64,000 bases of DNA from Centrapalus pauciflorus (GCA_020465985.1 JAANYP010004771.1:2138642-2202641), one strand, 5' to 3'. Counted from the stretch's first letter, positions 24,519-36,907 are shown. Notes: generated from the letters alone by a model not told the origin. A program made the numbers and translations.

Positions 24519-24970
24519 CACCATCGCCATTACCTTCTCCGGCTCCAGCTCCGGCTCCGACTCCACGTCATCATGTCCGTCTACATTCCCATGGCCAGAA
24601 CCAACCGATTCTGATTCCGGTCTAACAGCCGAACTAAAACAAGAGTTTTAGGAATCAGATGAGGAATCGTTTCATTCATTTTGCGATTCACAACATTCTA
24701 CGAATCCAAGAAATTTGAATGCGTCAATCGGTTCCGACACATTAGAACCACCACCAAAAACTGTTCCACCGCCACCCCCACCCCCACCACCACTGCCGCC
24801 ACGTCGGTTGCCGATCTCTACCGTGAAGGAGACGTTGAAAACCTTCAATTCTGCACGGAAATCGGATTCTTCCACTGGATCAAATCAAACCCTTGTTCCT
24901 CCACCACCATTGCCACCGCCACCACCACTGCCGCCGGCAATTTCAAAAGGAAGTGGCAAACAGAGCCATT
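24519..24970 (+). pseudogene. Pro-rich gene fragment carried by the MULE
   Basis: A frame reads ASIGSDTLEPPPKTVPPPPP and continues with a second proline block (LVPPPPLPPPPPLPP). Upstream in the same region, AELKQEF and DEESFHSFCDSQHS appear with a stop and a frame change between them. This resembles a hydroxyproline-rich, disordered plant protein segment, but I cannot name the parent. Opposite it, on the minus strand at 25325-24969, an open frame starts MAGGGESYWNHGSDRQEDHQ. It may be a second captured piece, also unnamed. Confidence 0.45.
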
Positions 24971-25005
24971 AACAGAAACAATTGCCACATTGTAGAAGAA
25001 GACAT

Positions 25006-25006
<1 letters not shown>

Positions 25007-25041
<35 letters not shown>
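25007..25041. repeat. (GA)n microsatellite
   Basis: A pure GA run lies within the MULE cargo. Shorter CT/GA runs also sit in both MULE arms (near 24440 and 25415) and account for the visible arm length difference. Confidence 0.9.
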
Positions 25042-25043
<2 letters not shown>

Positions 25044-26399
25044 CTGTGGATTTAACTTGATTTGGGTAGAGGGAGGTTGATGATCTTGAGAGGATTCACT
25101 AACAGCCGAAACAAGTCGAACTCCATTGTTGAATCTGGTTCGATAATCATGATCATGATCACCATGGATGAAGATACCAGAAACGTTATTCAAGATTCTA
25201 CATTGGTGTTGGTCTTGATTATCGTTGAAGCTGCAGGTTTGAAGATGATTATTTAAGATTCCACTTTGGTGGTCTTCTTGACGATCACTACCATGATTCC
25301 AGTAACTTTCTCCACCACCCGCCATTGATAATGCTTATCTAAATAACGCAAGATGAAGAAATCAAAATCTTGACTGACAATCTTGGGTGTGGTGAAGAAG
25401 AAGAAGAAGAAGAAGAGAGAGAGAGAGAGCTTTAATCATTTTTTTATTTTTGTTTTTTAATTTTGTAAAATAAATAAAAGTTCATTACTTATTTTTATTA
25501 TTTAATGAAGGGTAAAATTGTCATATTTAAAAAAATAACTGGTCAAAGGACTAAATCCGTAACAAAATGTTAACCACAGACATCGAATTTGTAATTTCTT
25601 CTATAGAGGGACGGGATCCGTAATTTGCTATAAACCACAGGGACGAAATTTGTAATTTACCCTAAATTTTAAGAAAATTCAGTTATAACAATTTATAAAA
25701 GGTAGATTCTATTTTGAACCTTCGCATAACGTGATATCTCTACATTCTTGTTGATTTGACATTTTTTATTATTTTAATAACAAAATATTCAAAAAGACTA
25801 TGATGTGATTGGCTTAAGGCCTTAAGTAAAAATGGTACGATTAAACCACTTAATATTACAGTAAAAAGAATATAATTATCATATTTGATGTGTTGCACAA
25901 GTTGAAAATAGATCACAGATTAACTGAAAACTAATCTAATTAATATCGTGTTGACCTATTTAATTTTAACGCAGTTAATATTTGTCGCGTGTTTATGTTG
26001 GTTTCGTGGTTGTTTGTATACTACTTAATGGAATCATTAAGAGGATCGTTCAAAGGTTAAACCACCTCTTAATAATTTCATTCAGCCCTAAACAAACAAC
26101 GACGAATCGTTGTTTTACGTGTCCGTCTTAATGTACTGGACTCATACCACTAATTACGTACAAAAGCCCAAGTTTAAAATATGGTCAATTTTTAAAATCT
26201 GGTCAATTTTTATCATCGTAAAGAACATCAGATACTAATTGGGCTTATGCTGATTTTGACTGATGGGCTAAATCCAGAAATTGTGTCAACTTTTTTATTT
26301 GGCCCATCTTGATTTAAAAGCTGGTAACCGTGAAAGTTATCGCCACGTAATTAGCGGTAACGGTTCCGTCTAAGCATCATCCTCTGCGATTACTTAATA

Positions 26400-27329
26400 G
26401 GGGCCCACACACACGTAACCGATTTTCAGGAATGCCGCCGATTTGTTTGACGGAGAAGGTAACTCCGCCGATTTTTTCGATTTCACCATTCAGATTTCGT
26501 TACATTCATAAACGTTCAACGGCGGCGCGTTCACATCACTGTTCGGATTTCCTTCTTAATCGTTAGAGGTTTTGTGGATTATGGTTTGAAGGTATATTAT
26601 TTGAATTAGTTAGATTATAATATAAGGTTATTTGTTTCTGAAACGCGGTAATTGCGTTTAAAAGTTGAGATGATTCGATTGAATGTTAGGTGTACTTGCT
26701 CCGCTTCTTGTGTTCTTGAATTAAATTAGTTTTTTTTTTTGGATTGAACCTTTTGGATTATTTAGGATTAGGAAGGTTTGAATTACGTCTAGGGTTTGAT
26801 GTTTTTCTGGAAATTGTCTGGAATGAAATTAATTTGGGAAATTGAAGAGGCAGAGAATTAACTTCGCTGCGGTTTTTTCATATGCCGTAGGAGTTAATAT
26901 CTAAACGTTTCTGCTTTCCGCTCATGCCGTCGTGTCTTTTCTTGATTCATTTTTCGTATTGCTTAAAGCAGGTACGTGAGTTTGTTAACTGGCCACTGAT
27001 CCTTCTGCAAATGATGTATGATAAAAAAATATATATGTGGCACCAGGATTCATACATGGGAAACGCTGTTTTCTTTTTTTTTTTTTTTTGAAAAATTGCT
27101 TGGGTTGTTCATTGGCAACTTGAAAATTTCTGTGCTATTCAATTATTTGATATGTGGTAAATAAAGTCACCCATTTATCTTTGTTTGGCTCTTATGAGTT
27201 ATGACTCGTTCACCTCTTGGTCTAGTTGAATAAGCGGACAACATTTCTGGAAGCGGCTTGGCCATTAGCAAGGCTTGATTTGTGTTGGATTCTGGCACCA
27301 TTGGTTTCTTAATTTCGTCAAATCTCTAA
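26400..27329 (+). promoter_or_regulatory. probable promoter and spliced leader of the OTU gene
   Basis: From about 26430 the sequence is GC-richer and reads like a plant leader, with a donor-like gaagGTAACT at about 26455. A later acceptor-like 'aaagcag' lies near 26970. No coding frame is supported before 27330. The leader is probably interrupted by at least one intron; boundaries are inference. Confidence 0.4.
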
Positions 27330-30300
27330 ATGAAGATGACTTTCCACGAACAAGATCCCGATGTTGTTAGATGGGGTCTTCATCATCTTATGGAAGTTTG
27401 CTCTGTATCTAACGGAGGATCTCCTGGTGTTTTTACTCGTTATGACAAGGATTTATCTAGTATTGAGTATGTGAGTGAAGGTTATTGTGAGCCAAATTAT
27501 GCCAATATTGAAAACGATGAGGTGTCAAATCATGACAGTGTTGAGAACGATGAGATGATTGCACGTGCTTTTCAAGAGGAACTATCACGACTTGCAGTGG
27601 ATGAGAACTATGAATCATCTGGAGAGAATCAACAAAAAGATTATGTACTTGCTCAAGATTGGCTTGCCCCTTCAAAAAGACATGGTAATTATAGTACTTG
27701 GTAAAAACAGAAGTCGGCATTTACTTTTCTTTCTGGAATATATTCTGAAAATCAGTTATAAACTGCAGAGCTAGAGATCAATCAACAAGACTGCGCAAAT
27801 GAAAGGGGAACATGCAACTCCTTGTTCTGCAATGAAGAAAGATCCACCGCTGATGAGGATCAATCATGTTCCCCTGAGATGGCCGACGAGTCTACTCTTG
27901 ATGGTGAAGTAGGGAAGAGGATAAATCAAATGGTTCCCATCCGTGTAAGTTTTTGTCTGCTTTTGACTCTACAAAGTTGAGTGTTGTGCATGTATCTGTT
28001 ATGGTTTTAATACATATTATAAAAGTCCCTTTTGCTTGTTTGGCTTGTAATTAAATATACATTTAGGGCACATAAATCTGTTGTATACTCTTTTGAGTCT
28101 GACCTCCTGATGTTGTAAAATTTGAGATCTCTATTTAATGTATTAGCTTTAATAATCCTATTGGTGGACGTTTATTTTTCATGGTGTAATGCAGCATGTC
28201 CCTAAGGTGAATGGAGAAGTGCCCTCTGCTGATGAAGCAACATCAGATCATCAGAGGCTAATGAATAGGTCATTTTTCTTGTACTCTTATGGTTTCACTT
28301 CAGTGTCTCTAGTTGTTTATAGTGGGTTGTGAACTTGTGATGATTTTGATATTCATTTGTTCTCTGTAATGCTTTTGCTTCCAAATGATGGTGCTTGATC
28401 TTTCCAGATTGCAGCTCTATGATCTAGTTGAACTAAAAGTTTCAGGGGATGGTAATTGTCAGGTTTGATCATCACTCTTTTTTTAGTACTAATATTCTTT
28501 CACTATTTGTGTGCATGTACCATGACTTTTATGAGATTCTTCTTTATTTGGTGTTTCTAGAAATAAGATTTCAATAAACTTTACAAGGAATCAGGACTTA
28601 TTCGAACTTCTAGGTGTAACACCCCAATCTTTAAGTTACAGGCTAGCCCAATAAAGTGTTCAGACCATATGATATGAATTGTTGTAAACGTCCCCACATG
28701 AACTTCTGTTCACTACTTCACTCTATCTATCTCTTTGGCCTTGGGTTGTTACATCCCCATCCCTTAATGGCTGTTGGTAAAACTAAAACATTAGTTTGTT
28801 GGTCTGTTTCAGTCAGACTGCTGCACCAGTTGAATTAATCCAGTAAATACAGAAACCATAAGTTTCTGTATGCACACTAGTAATTTTGTTTATATTGCCA
28901 TTAAATTTTGTAAGCACAACCTCCATGAGACTTGTTCAGTAATCCTCCACCCAATAGATCTATACGAGACTTTCTATGCCACAAGCATTGTGCAATTGCT
29001 TATCGCCTTTTAGTTGGTTAACTTGTTTTAAGGTTCCGCCTTACTAGTCTAAGAAATGTTACACATTTGTTAAACTAACACCTGCCAGATATTGTAGCTA
29101 GAAAAAAGAGCCTACGTACATGCTCACTGTACTCTTGTTTTATACCTTTCTTCATCTACATCACTGTGTTATGTAACAAGACATGCATCAGTGAATTATT
29201 GTCTTATCATCTCTCCATTTCTTGTTTAGTTTCGTTCATTATCAGATCAGATCTACCGTTCCAGCGAGCACCACAAGCTTGTGAGAGAACAAGTTGTTAG
29301 TCAGGTTGGTTGAATAAATGAAATTATTATATTCGTGGCATTGTTATCTGCTGGAATTGTGACATTGATGACCTGCTATTGTTTCTGCCATCAGCTTAAA
29401 TTTTATCCAGAATTATATGCAGCTTATGTTCCAATGGCTTATGATGAGTACTTGAAGAAAATCAGCACGTATGTCACATTCGTTTCTCAGTTATACATTT
29501 TATTGTCTTCTCTTCCCATTTCCAGCGTTTAAGCCAAACCATTACAGGGCAGGTGAATGGGGGGATCATGTGACATTGCAGGCTGCTGCTGATGCGGTAT
29601 AAACATCTTCTAAACAAAAGATGCTATTTTCTTATTTTAGCTATTGATCTCATGCCACTTCAATATATATGATAATGAAATCTCTTTGAAATTTATGTGA
29701 AATGTTGTTCGAAAGGATTTTCAATCGTGTAAGACATCAAGATATACACACTTACAAGCTTATTTTGTTTTAATTCATACATTGTATGACGCCTTCAAGG
29801 TGATTTTTTTTAATCTTTAGTCATTGTTGCATGAAAGTTACTTCTAGGTTCCTTGCTGAGATCATTTGAAGCATGCCAGTCTGTTGAGAAATTTCATCTC
29901 TTTCTTGTTTATTGGCGGGTTTGAAGTATGCATGCTTCTTTAGTTTGTGAGCTTTTGTTGCTCTGTTTTAGCCTTGGATTGCAACCAGATACGTTCAGCA
30001 AATCTGCTACATAAAAAGTTCAATTGGTCTGCCTGGAGTAGTTTTTCTTTTTCTGGTCACTGTTGGTACTAATAATGTACCACATTTTATCTGGTCTTAG
30101 TTATGATCCTTGAAACATGACTAATTTTGATTGATAATAACTGCAGTTTGGAGTCAAGATATTCGTCTTAACTTCGTTTAAGGATACCTGTTACATTGAG
30201 ATTCTACCATTTGCTCAAAAGTCAAATAGAAGTAAGTTTGTGGAATTATTTCCTTCTTTTTTATTAGATATTTCAGCAGTATTTAGAAGTATATATTATC

Positions 30301-30670
30301 TGATAGACTAAACATGCATTTGTGGATTCATGCTTGAGTATCATGAGTCTGTTAGACTTGCTACAACTTTGCAATGTGTACCGTGATGCCCGTTTATTAG
30401 TTATTCATCATGCATTTGATGTTCACTTTTGAACGTTTTGGTAAATGCCATGTGGCCTGAATTATATGCAGTCATCTTCTTGAGCTTTTGGGCAGAGGTT
30501 CACTACAATTCAATATATCCGGAAGGAGGTAAGATACCTACCTGATCTGCATTTCTATTCACATGAAGGAAATGTTTCTATGTATTTTAAATGTTAAAAT
30601 GTGATGTTACACAGAGCTGCCAACTATGGAGCCCCAGAAGAAGAAAAAATGGTGGAAGCTTGGGAGTTGA
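27330..30670 (+). CDS. OTU9/OTU10: OTU-domain deubiquitinase, OTU9/OTU10-type, complete
   Basis: Ten exons (27330-27684, 27769-27944, 28195-28268, 28408-28462, 29230-29304, 29395-29468, 29548-29596, 30147-30231, 30472-30528, 30615-30670) join in frame to 351 residues. That is close to the roughly 350 residues of Arabidopsis OTU9/10 as I recall them. OTU cysteine proteases cleave ubiquitin chains. The catalytic motif is SGDGNCQFRSLSDQIY with D216 and C219. The C-terminal histidine motif is WAEVHYNSIYP with H325. Between them, GEWGDHVTLQAAAD and the FGVKIFVLTSF strand fit the fold. The N-terminal 200 residues are acidic and contain MIARAFQEELSRLA, a helix often seen in this subgroup. The C-terminus is a basic tail (KKKKWWKLGS). 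The exon/intron split falls directly after the catalytic cysteine codon pair, and all introns are GT-AG. Confidence 0.94.
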
Positions 30671-31347
30671 ATGACAGGTGACTGCATCAGCTACTTCTTC
30701 CTCCTTGTACATAGAACTCTCAATATAAGAGCTTTAGGATCGCTGTATAGATTTACGTTTCAGTTTCATTTGTTTTTCATTCTTTCAGTTATCTATCTAA
30801 GCCCTTTCTTATCGAGATAGCATTTGCTACAACTAGAATACATTTTTGTAGAACATAGGAAATACTATAAAAAAGACATACCAATTAATAACTCGTACGG
30901 TTGACTATTAGTCACACGTTGTAGTTTTCGAAGTCTGGTGGATCAAAATCGTTTATAGTAGACCGTTGTTGCAGGTGCACATATCAAACTTTTGTGTTAT
31001 CTTTTATGATTCAGACACCCATGCTTGTTGTCATTGGATGTTCTTTCGTTTTATGAATATGAAAACCATAGGTATGACATCCATCGTTCCCACCTATTAT
31101 GTCGGTTTAAAATTTTAATTATCCTTTATAAATGTCAAATTAATGATTATGAAATACATGAAAATGTTGCAACCTTCAATTCAAACGCGTGTAAAAGTAA
31201 TTGTGTATTTTTAGAAAGCATATGACCAAAATTTTCGAATATTTAGAAAAATATTCTGTTTTAAAACATATATACTTTAATAATCAAAAGCATATATTAA
31301 AATATGATATGGATAATTTTGCTGAAGTTCCATATGCGGCACACTAA
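30671..31347. other. region between convergent OTU and kinase genes
   Basis: This contains the two 3' UTRs and AT-rich spacer. I see no gene, repeat pair or RNA structure that stands out. Confidence 0.6.
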
Positions 31348-33556
31348 CTAATTAGTGCTCACAACTTTAGGACTTCCTGTCAAACAAACCAACCATTTGT
31401 TCTCTCCAACTATTGGATCCACAACCCTTCTCTTCAAACCTTCTCTTTTGGACCTCTCACAAACACCATTTTTCGGTGTCTCTGAAAACGGCAAAGGCAA
31501 CGGTGACGACTCAACACTCTCGACGCTTGCATCCTCCACGATCGTGTTCAGGATCTGCAACACTTCACTCATTTTTGGCCGCATTCTTGGTTGTCTAAGC
31601 AGGCACTTGTTGGCTACGGCTGCTAGCTTTTGCGCTGACTTAAGGGAGTAGTTCCCACCAAGCCGAGGGTCCAGAATTTTCTCAAATTTTCGCAGGTCAT
31701 GAGAGAGGTGTCGTCTTACCCAGTCCAAGAGCTTTTGCTCGTTTTTTGGCTTGTTCCGGTCCAATGGCCTTCGACCCGTGATAAGTTCGTATAGAAAGAT
31801 CCCATAGCTCCATACATCACTTTTGTACGTTAGGCGTCCCGTCTGGACATATTCTGGAGCTGCATATCCAACAGTTCCAACAACCTGATAAAATTAATAA
31901 CATATTTGAATCTTGTTATTTGGGCCAACCAATAGCCGATCAATCATATGAGGATTTACTAAAGAGTTTTTTTTAACGTACTGCTGTAGACACATGGCCA
32001 AGCCCGTCTGACGGGCCAAGCCTGGCAAGCCCGAAATCTGATAGTTTTGCGTTCCATTTTTCATCCAAGAGAATGTTTGAAGATTTGAAATCTCGGAAGA
32101 TTATCTGCATGAACATAAAGTCAATAATCCAATGTCATTAACAAGATACATTCATGACTAAAATTGGTCTTTTGTTTTGCCCGAATTCAAGTTTTTATAT
32201 ACCAATGGTTGGCTGGTTGCAATAACTACACAAAAAGAAATGGTCAAAATACCCCTCCAAACTAGTTGTAAAATGGCAATTAGAAAGTGCAAATGGGTCA
32301 AATTTACCTAATAACATGCGACTTTCTACGCTTTCTTTCTAGAATGCTTCATGAAAATGGCTATACGATGTCACCATTTAAACCGGTTTTTGTTCTTATA
32401 TGAGGCCTGGTGAGAATGTTACAGCCTACGGGGACCTAAAATGCGGGCCAAGTAAACCCTAGGGAGGCCTTAGTGGTTGTTTGTTTAATTCTTAGTGGAA
32501 TCATTAAGAAGTCATTCAAAAGTAAAATGACTTTTAATTGATTCCATTAAGAGGTAAACAAACATGGTCTTGCTCGTCCTAACAGGGTCCAAGTCACACA
32601 GTTTAAACAAGCTGGAGGCCATATGTGATATGTGTACCTGAAATTCCATTCCTTCATGGAGATAAGCTAAGCCTCGGGCAGCATCCTGTGCAATTTTGAG
32701 TCTAGTAGACCATGGAAGAGGCGTCTGGAACCTATTAGACAGATGATCTTGAACGCTCCTGTTCGGCATATATTCATACACAAGAAGACGTTGGATCCCT
32801 CTTTCATCATCCTCCGCACAATAGCCCACAAGTTTGACCAGGTTTGGATGGTCAACGAACCCAAGAACATTCACCTCAGTCACCCATTCCTTGTGGCCCT
32901 GACAAAATTATTAATCAAAATGGAACCTCAAAGTTTCCTAATAAACAAATGAACAAATACAGTACCACTGATATGTCAATCCTTTTATCAATTACTTGCA
33001 TCTCTTACTTTAATTCCAAGAAAATCAAGAACTTTGGAATGATATAACAAGATTTGGCTACTAATTAAAAAGCAATGCAACCTTTTCCAAAAGAAAACCA
33101 TCTGTTTGTATCCGATCGAGTAAATACAAGTAAAAGATCAAGAAACAAAACCTGCAATCCACGTCTGCTAAGTTGTTTGACAGCAACATCAATCTTCTGA
33201 CTCGAATCATCATCTTTTCTTATCACAGCCCGATACACGCCACCAAACCCTCCTTCTCCAATCATGAGGGCCCTGCTGAAGTTCCTTGTGGCTGTTTTCA
33301 GCTCAGAAAATTCAAATTCCCTGAGATGATTATTACTCTTACCACTTGGGTTTTGAGTCAAACTTGTGAACGAAACCCTTGTGGATGACTCGGTGCTAAC
33401 ATCAGAAATATCCAATGGTGTGAACTCAGAGCCTGGTTTCATCCCCTCTTGACCATTCGACATGGACATGGAGGAGCGAACAGAAGTTGACTTTGTGCTC
33501 TTTGGTTCGCCATTTTTGTCGCCATGAGAGAAGGAGAAACACTTCATACCCTTCAT
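31348..33556 (-). CDS. PCRK1/PCRK2: receptor-like cytoplasmic kinase, PCRK1/PCRK2-type (RLCK VII), complete
   Basis: Four exons (33556-33152, 32898-32638, 32104-31982, 31884-31348), all phase 0, give 441 residues. The N-terminus MKGMKCFSFSHGDKNGEPKS matches the PCRK1/2 type, which relays pattern-triggered immune signals downstream of surface receptors at the plasma membrane. Kinase landmarks are the glycine loop GEGGFGGVY (about 99-107), VAVKQL with K127 and the catalytic loop FRDFKSSNILLD with D227. The DFG motif in LSDFGLAR has D245, followed by the activation segment STAVVGTVGYAAPEY. All key residues are present, so it should be active. The insert CAEDDERGIQRLLVYEYMPN is typical of the subgroup. 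The second methionine (MKCFSFS, position 4) is an alternative start and matches the family N-terminus better. The Ser-rich C-tail ends VVSTN. Confidence 0.94.
32467..32565. repeat. small foldback in kinase intron 2
   Basis: 'agtggttgtttgttt' at the left and 'aaacaaac' at the right flank paired 'ggaatcattaag' and 'cttttaattgattcc' segments. It is related to the small foldback at 26007-26103. Ends and duplication are not resolved. Confidence 0.5.
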
Positions 33557-33559
33557 GAT

Positions 33560-33580
33560 TCAGTAACACTTTGCAGCCAT
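33560..33580 (-). promoter_or_regulatory. six-codon upstream ORF ending 3 nt before the kinase start
   Basis: Read on the minus strand, ATG GCT GCA AAG TGT TAC TGA precedes the kinase ATG by three bases. Ribosomes using it would have almost no distance to regain initiation competence. It may dampen kinase translation or favour the internal methionine at position 4. Whether the mature leader contains it depends on leader splicing, which I cannot see. Confidence 0.45.
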
Positions 33581-34395
33581 GATTAAAAACTCTCCTTTGT
33601 CACTACATATATACACACACAACCCACAAAATCAAGATTCTTCTTTAAATGATGTAAACAAACAGGATCTTCAATTCTTCATATAGAAATGACTGGTGTA
33701 CAACCACTTTTCTCTTTGACATGACCGAATCACATTTTACTTCTTCTCACCTCGTCGTATAAACAGACCCAAAGAATAAAAATTATTGACCTACATAAAC
33801 ATATATAAACTTAAATATTGAAACACCTATAGATTTTTCACAAGAACAAAACTTCTCTCATAAAAGTGGCGCCGGGTCGCCCTTAAACCGCAGCCCTGAT
33901 GACCAAGACTAATCAGCTTTATGCGTAGTTTTCTTATTGTTTTTAAGAAAAAAGACCGTTGTTATGAATTGAACATCAAACTTGTGCTCACATAGTTAAT
34001 ATCGCCTCTTAATGCTAAGGACAGATCAAATTAGTTCCTTAACCCAATTATCAGTTTCTATACAGAAAAACATCAAATAAATGTCCTAACCAAAACTAAC
34101 CACAGGAATATTGTACAAATTTTCTTTTGGGGGTTTTGATCAATGATAGAAGCTTAAAAGTATTATAATCCAAATTAAACGATCATTCTTCATAGGGAAG
34201 AAAAACTCAACCAATTTTGGGCATAATTCTCCGATTAAAGAAAATTCCAAATTGGATTATTCAATTTCAGCTATGATCAAAGAAAGATTAACAAACCCCC
34301 CTCCCAAATCAACTTTTAGTGAGGATGACAAGAGAATCAGTAAAAACACAAGTTATGAACAACATGTTTTAACAAGAAAATGAAGAAATAACTTA

Positions 34396-34465
34396 CGCAA
34401 TCAGCAATGGATATCTGGAGAAGTAGGTCGAAAAGTCGAAATTGAAGGGGATATATATAAATATA
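34396..34465 (-). promoter_or_regulatory. possible TATA box and leader donor of the kinase gene
   Basis: On the minus strand TATATTTATATATAT (34465-34451) is a strong TATA-like element. About 55 bases further on, ATTGC/GTAAGTT (34397/34396) is an ideal donor. A leader exon near 34425-34397, followed by an intron reaching close to 33590, is a plausible reading. It is inference only. Confidence 0.4.
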
Positions 34466-34830
34466 GAGAAAGAAAGGAAGAAAGGCAGAGGTTATTAAGG
34501 AAATTGATTACATGGATAGGCAGCTGGAATTTAGCTTACCAAACACATCTTATTATCACCCAATGAAATCTAAACACACAGTCACAGACACAGACACAGA
34601 GAGATGATAATGGTGATCATGATGAATATATGGAGGGAAAAAGGGAAAGATTTGTCACATTTCTATTTTTTTAAAATTATTTTTTAAGCTTTTGTTTCTT
34701 TGGTAACCAGTGTAGGCAGGCTATGATGATGACGATGCCATCCCCCAAACATATTCTGCATTATATATATATACATTTACGTAATGGTATAAACCAATCC
34801 CATTTTTTCTTTTTTCCTTTTTTTTTTTAG

Positions 34831-36040
34831 TCTTGATTTTAAATTTTTCATAATACACCCTCATCTTAGTGTTATCTTTTATTTAGCCATTTTATTTTAA
34901 TAAATTTTCATTTAGTTCTCTTTTAACATTTATTATTACAACATTTTCTTACATACTTAAAATTATGATTTTAATTATACATATGTTTGTAGTTGTCTTT
35001 TGAAACTATTAAGTTATTTTTAGTTGTATAAAAAACTTTATTATTCAGATGCACGATACAAAATTCTAATGAAATTGTTTTATAATTAAAATGTAACTAT
35101 TTGAAATTTAGATTTTTTTAGTAAGTATGATCATGTATAACATTGAACATTACTATTATAACGTTGTAAACTCTAATCGATGTATTAGAGACATTACCGT
35201 TATAAGTTTAATTGATTTGACCGTTGTATATATACCAAACGGTCTCCACCAATGATATTTTTTCTTTTTTTATTTAGTTTTAAATTTAAATTTTTCTGAA
35301 TACACCATCATCTTAGTGTTATCTTTTATTTACCTTTTTTATTTTAATAAATTTTCATTTAATTTTCTTTTGACATTTATTATTACAACATTTTTCTTAC
35401 ATATTTAAAATTATTATTTTAATTATACATATGTTTGTAATTGTCTTTTGAAACTATTATGTTATGTTTAGAGGGTGTTTGGATTTGCGTTTGGAAAGTG
35501 TTGTAGCGTTTTGGAAACTAATAATCAGATAATTGTTGTGACAAAAAGTGCTGCAGGAAATGTAGTGTTTGGTTTAGCTTCTGCTGTTTGATATCATAAT
35601 TATCAAATAATCAGTTTTTAAAGTGTTTGGATTTGCGTCTTTACTTGTAAAATGACCAAATAATCACTTATTAAGCAAATAAGCTACAATTTTTAACTTA
35701 TGAAAAAGTGTGGTAGGACAAACGCTAGACGCAAATAATCACTTATTAACGTATGCAATCCAAACACTTTAAACCAATTATTTACGTTATTGTAACGTAA
35801 TAAGCTAATAATCACGTTTATAACGCAAAACCAAACACTCTCAGTTGTATTAAAAAAAACTTTATTATTCATATGCACGATACAAAATTTTAATGAAATT
35901 GTTTTATAATTAAAATGTAACTATTTAAAATTTAGATTTTTTTATTAAATATGATCATGTATAACATTGAACATTACTATTATAAGGTTGCAAACTCTAA
36001 TTGATGGATTAGAGACATTGTCGTTATAATTTTAATTAGA
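34831..36040. repeat. local direct duplication (about 390 bp unit), second copy split by a MITE
   Basis: Copy 1 (34831-35217) and copy 2 (35276-36040 minus the insertion) align along their length. Shared landmarks are 'cttagtgttatcttttattta', cut to 20 or fewer as 'cttagtgttatcttttattt', 'acatatgtttgta', 'gcacgatacaaaatt' and 'atgatcatgtataacattga'. The only large difference is 370 bp at 35471-35840. Its place in copy 1 reads continuously 'ttttagttgta'. Confidence 0.85.
35471..35840. mobile_element. 370-bp Tourist-like (PIF/Harbinger) MITE, copy 1
   Basis: The ends are GAGGGTGTTTGG and CCAAACACTC. TTA lies at the left flank and TCA at the right (a one-base change from TTA). The uninterrupted duplicate at about 35014 shows a single TTAG at the same place, confirming the boundaries. 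A sister copy of nearly the same length and sequence lies at 55954-56325. Confidence 0.88.
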
Positions 36041-36114
36041 TTTCACCGTAAAACCAATAAATTAAATTGACGATTAAACCTAATCAATGTCAAAATTTTA
36101 AATTATGGTTAAGA

Positions 36115-36623
36115 CACTACAAAAAAAATGTCAATTGTACACGTTATTTTTACACACTTTTAGCAAGTGCGTAAAAAAGTTTTATGTTTATTCGCACTTA
36201 TAAGAATGTAAAAATTAGTTACAATTACAAGTGTGGAGTTTTTATACTCAAATATGTGTTTTAAAAAAAGTTTGCAGATATAAATGTGCACAAACTAATA
36301 ATTTGTCCACGCTTAAAAGTATGAAAATTAATTTGTCACATTTAATTTGTCCGCATAAGAGGAAGCGTGACAAAATTGAGTGTGATAAATTTAACTATAT
36401 ACTTTCAAGTGTGAAAAAATTAAAATTTGTCCACACATATACATGTGAACTTTTTTCTTCATGATTTTAAATGTGGTAATTAGGATGATTTAGCATATAT
36501 TTTCACGCTTATTACTGTAATAATTTTAAACACATTTATAAGTGTAGAAAATTTACTAAATTTTTACATACTTTTAAAAAGTGTGTAAAAATGATGTGAA
36601 CAAATGACATATTTGTTGTAGTG
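36115..36623. mobile_element. 509-bp CACTA-type non-autonomous element
   Basis: It begins CACTACAAAAAAAATGTCA and ends with the complement of CACTACAACAAATATGTCA. Interior 'ttacacac' and 'gtgtgtaaa' motifs continue the pairing. CACTA termini define the En/Spm superfamily. The expected 3-bp duplication is not obvious (AGA against AAT). No coding capacity. Confidence 0.75.
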
Positions 36624-36907
36624 AATATTTGATTAATTATTTCTGGTTCCGATCCGATTTAATATGACGTTGTTTGTAATTTTAGCATTGCAAAGTCTAG
36701 AAAACCAATGATAAAAACCGACTTGCTTCTTGAATCTATATCGGCTTTCCAATTTCATTCTTCGATGTTGGTTTAGTTTTTGTTTCGTTGTTTGAATTCT
36801 TTGAAAAATATTTTTTTATTTATTTATATATATATTTTTGTAATTAATATTTTAAATCCCGCAGCATCGCGCGAGTGTTCAACAACTTGTTTTATATATT
36901 TAACAAT

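Larger units (their letters stand above)
24206..25662. mobile_element. long-TIR Mutator-like element with near-identical arms and gene-like cargo
   Basis: The left arm (about 24210-24475) and right arm (about 25388-25662, inverted) appear identical by eye over more than 200 bp. They differ only at the left tip and in the CT/GA microsatellite. The arms match the ends of the 19120-20627 element, so the two are sisters. The right tip ends ...TTTACCC as expected; the left tip is altered (ATAA where GGGT is expected). No 9-bp duplication was found; the left end abuts the hAT foldback at 24190. The cargo at about 24520-25330 has Pro-rich and other gene-like frames on opposite strands. Confidence 0.82.
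21739..26399. other. transposon-rich intergenic region between AAA-ATPase and OTU genes
   Basis: The first 600 bases should contain the AAA-ATPase promoter (minus strand), but no TATA box stands out. The remainder is mostly two TAGGGGTG-ended foldbacks, one long-TIR MULE and AT-rich filler. A small foldback around 26007-26103 ('gtggttgtttgt' with 'acaaacaac' and paired 'cttaatgg/cctcttaa' motifs) resembles one at 32467-32565. No intact gene was seen. Confidence 0.6.

Noticed and set aside
33865..33895. 'tggcgccgggtcgccc' as an LTR-retrotransposon primer-binding site
   Set aside because: No LTR pair, polypurine tract or reverse-transcriptase coding sequence nearby.
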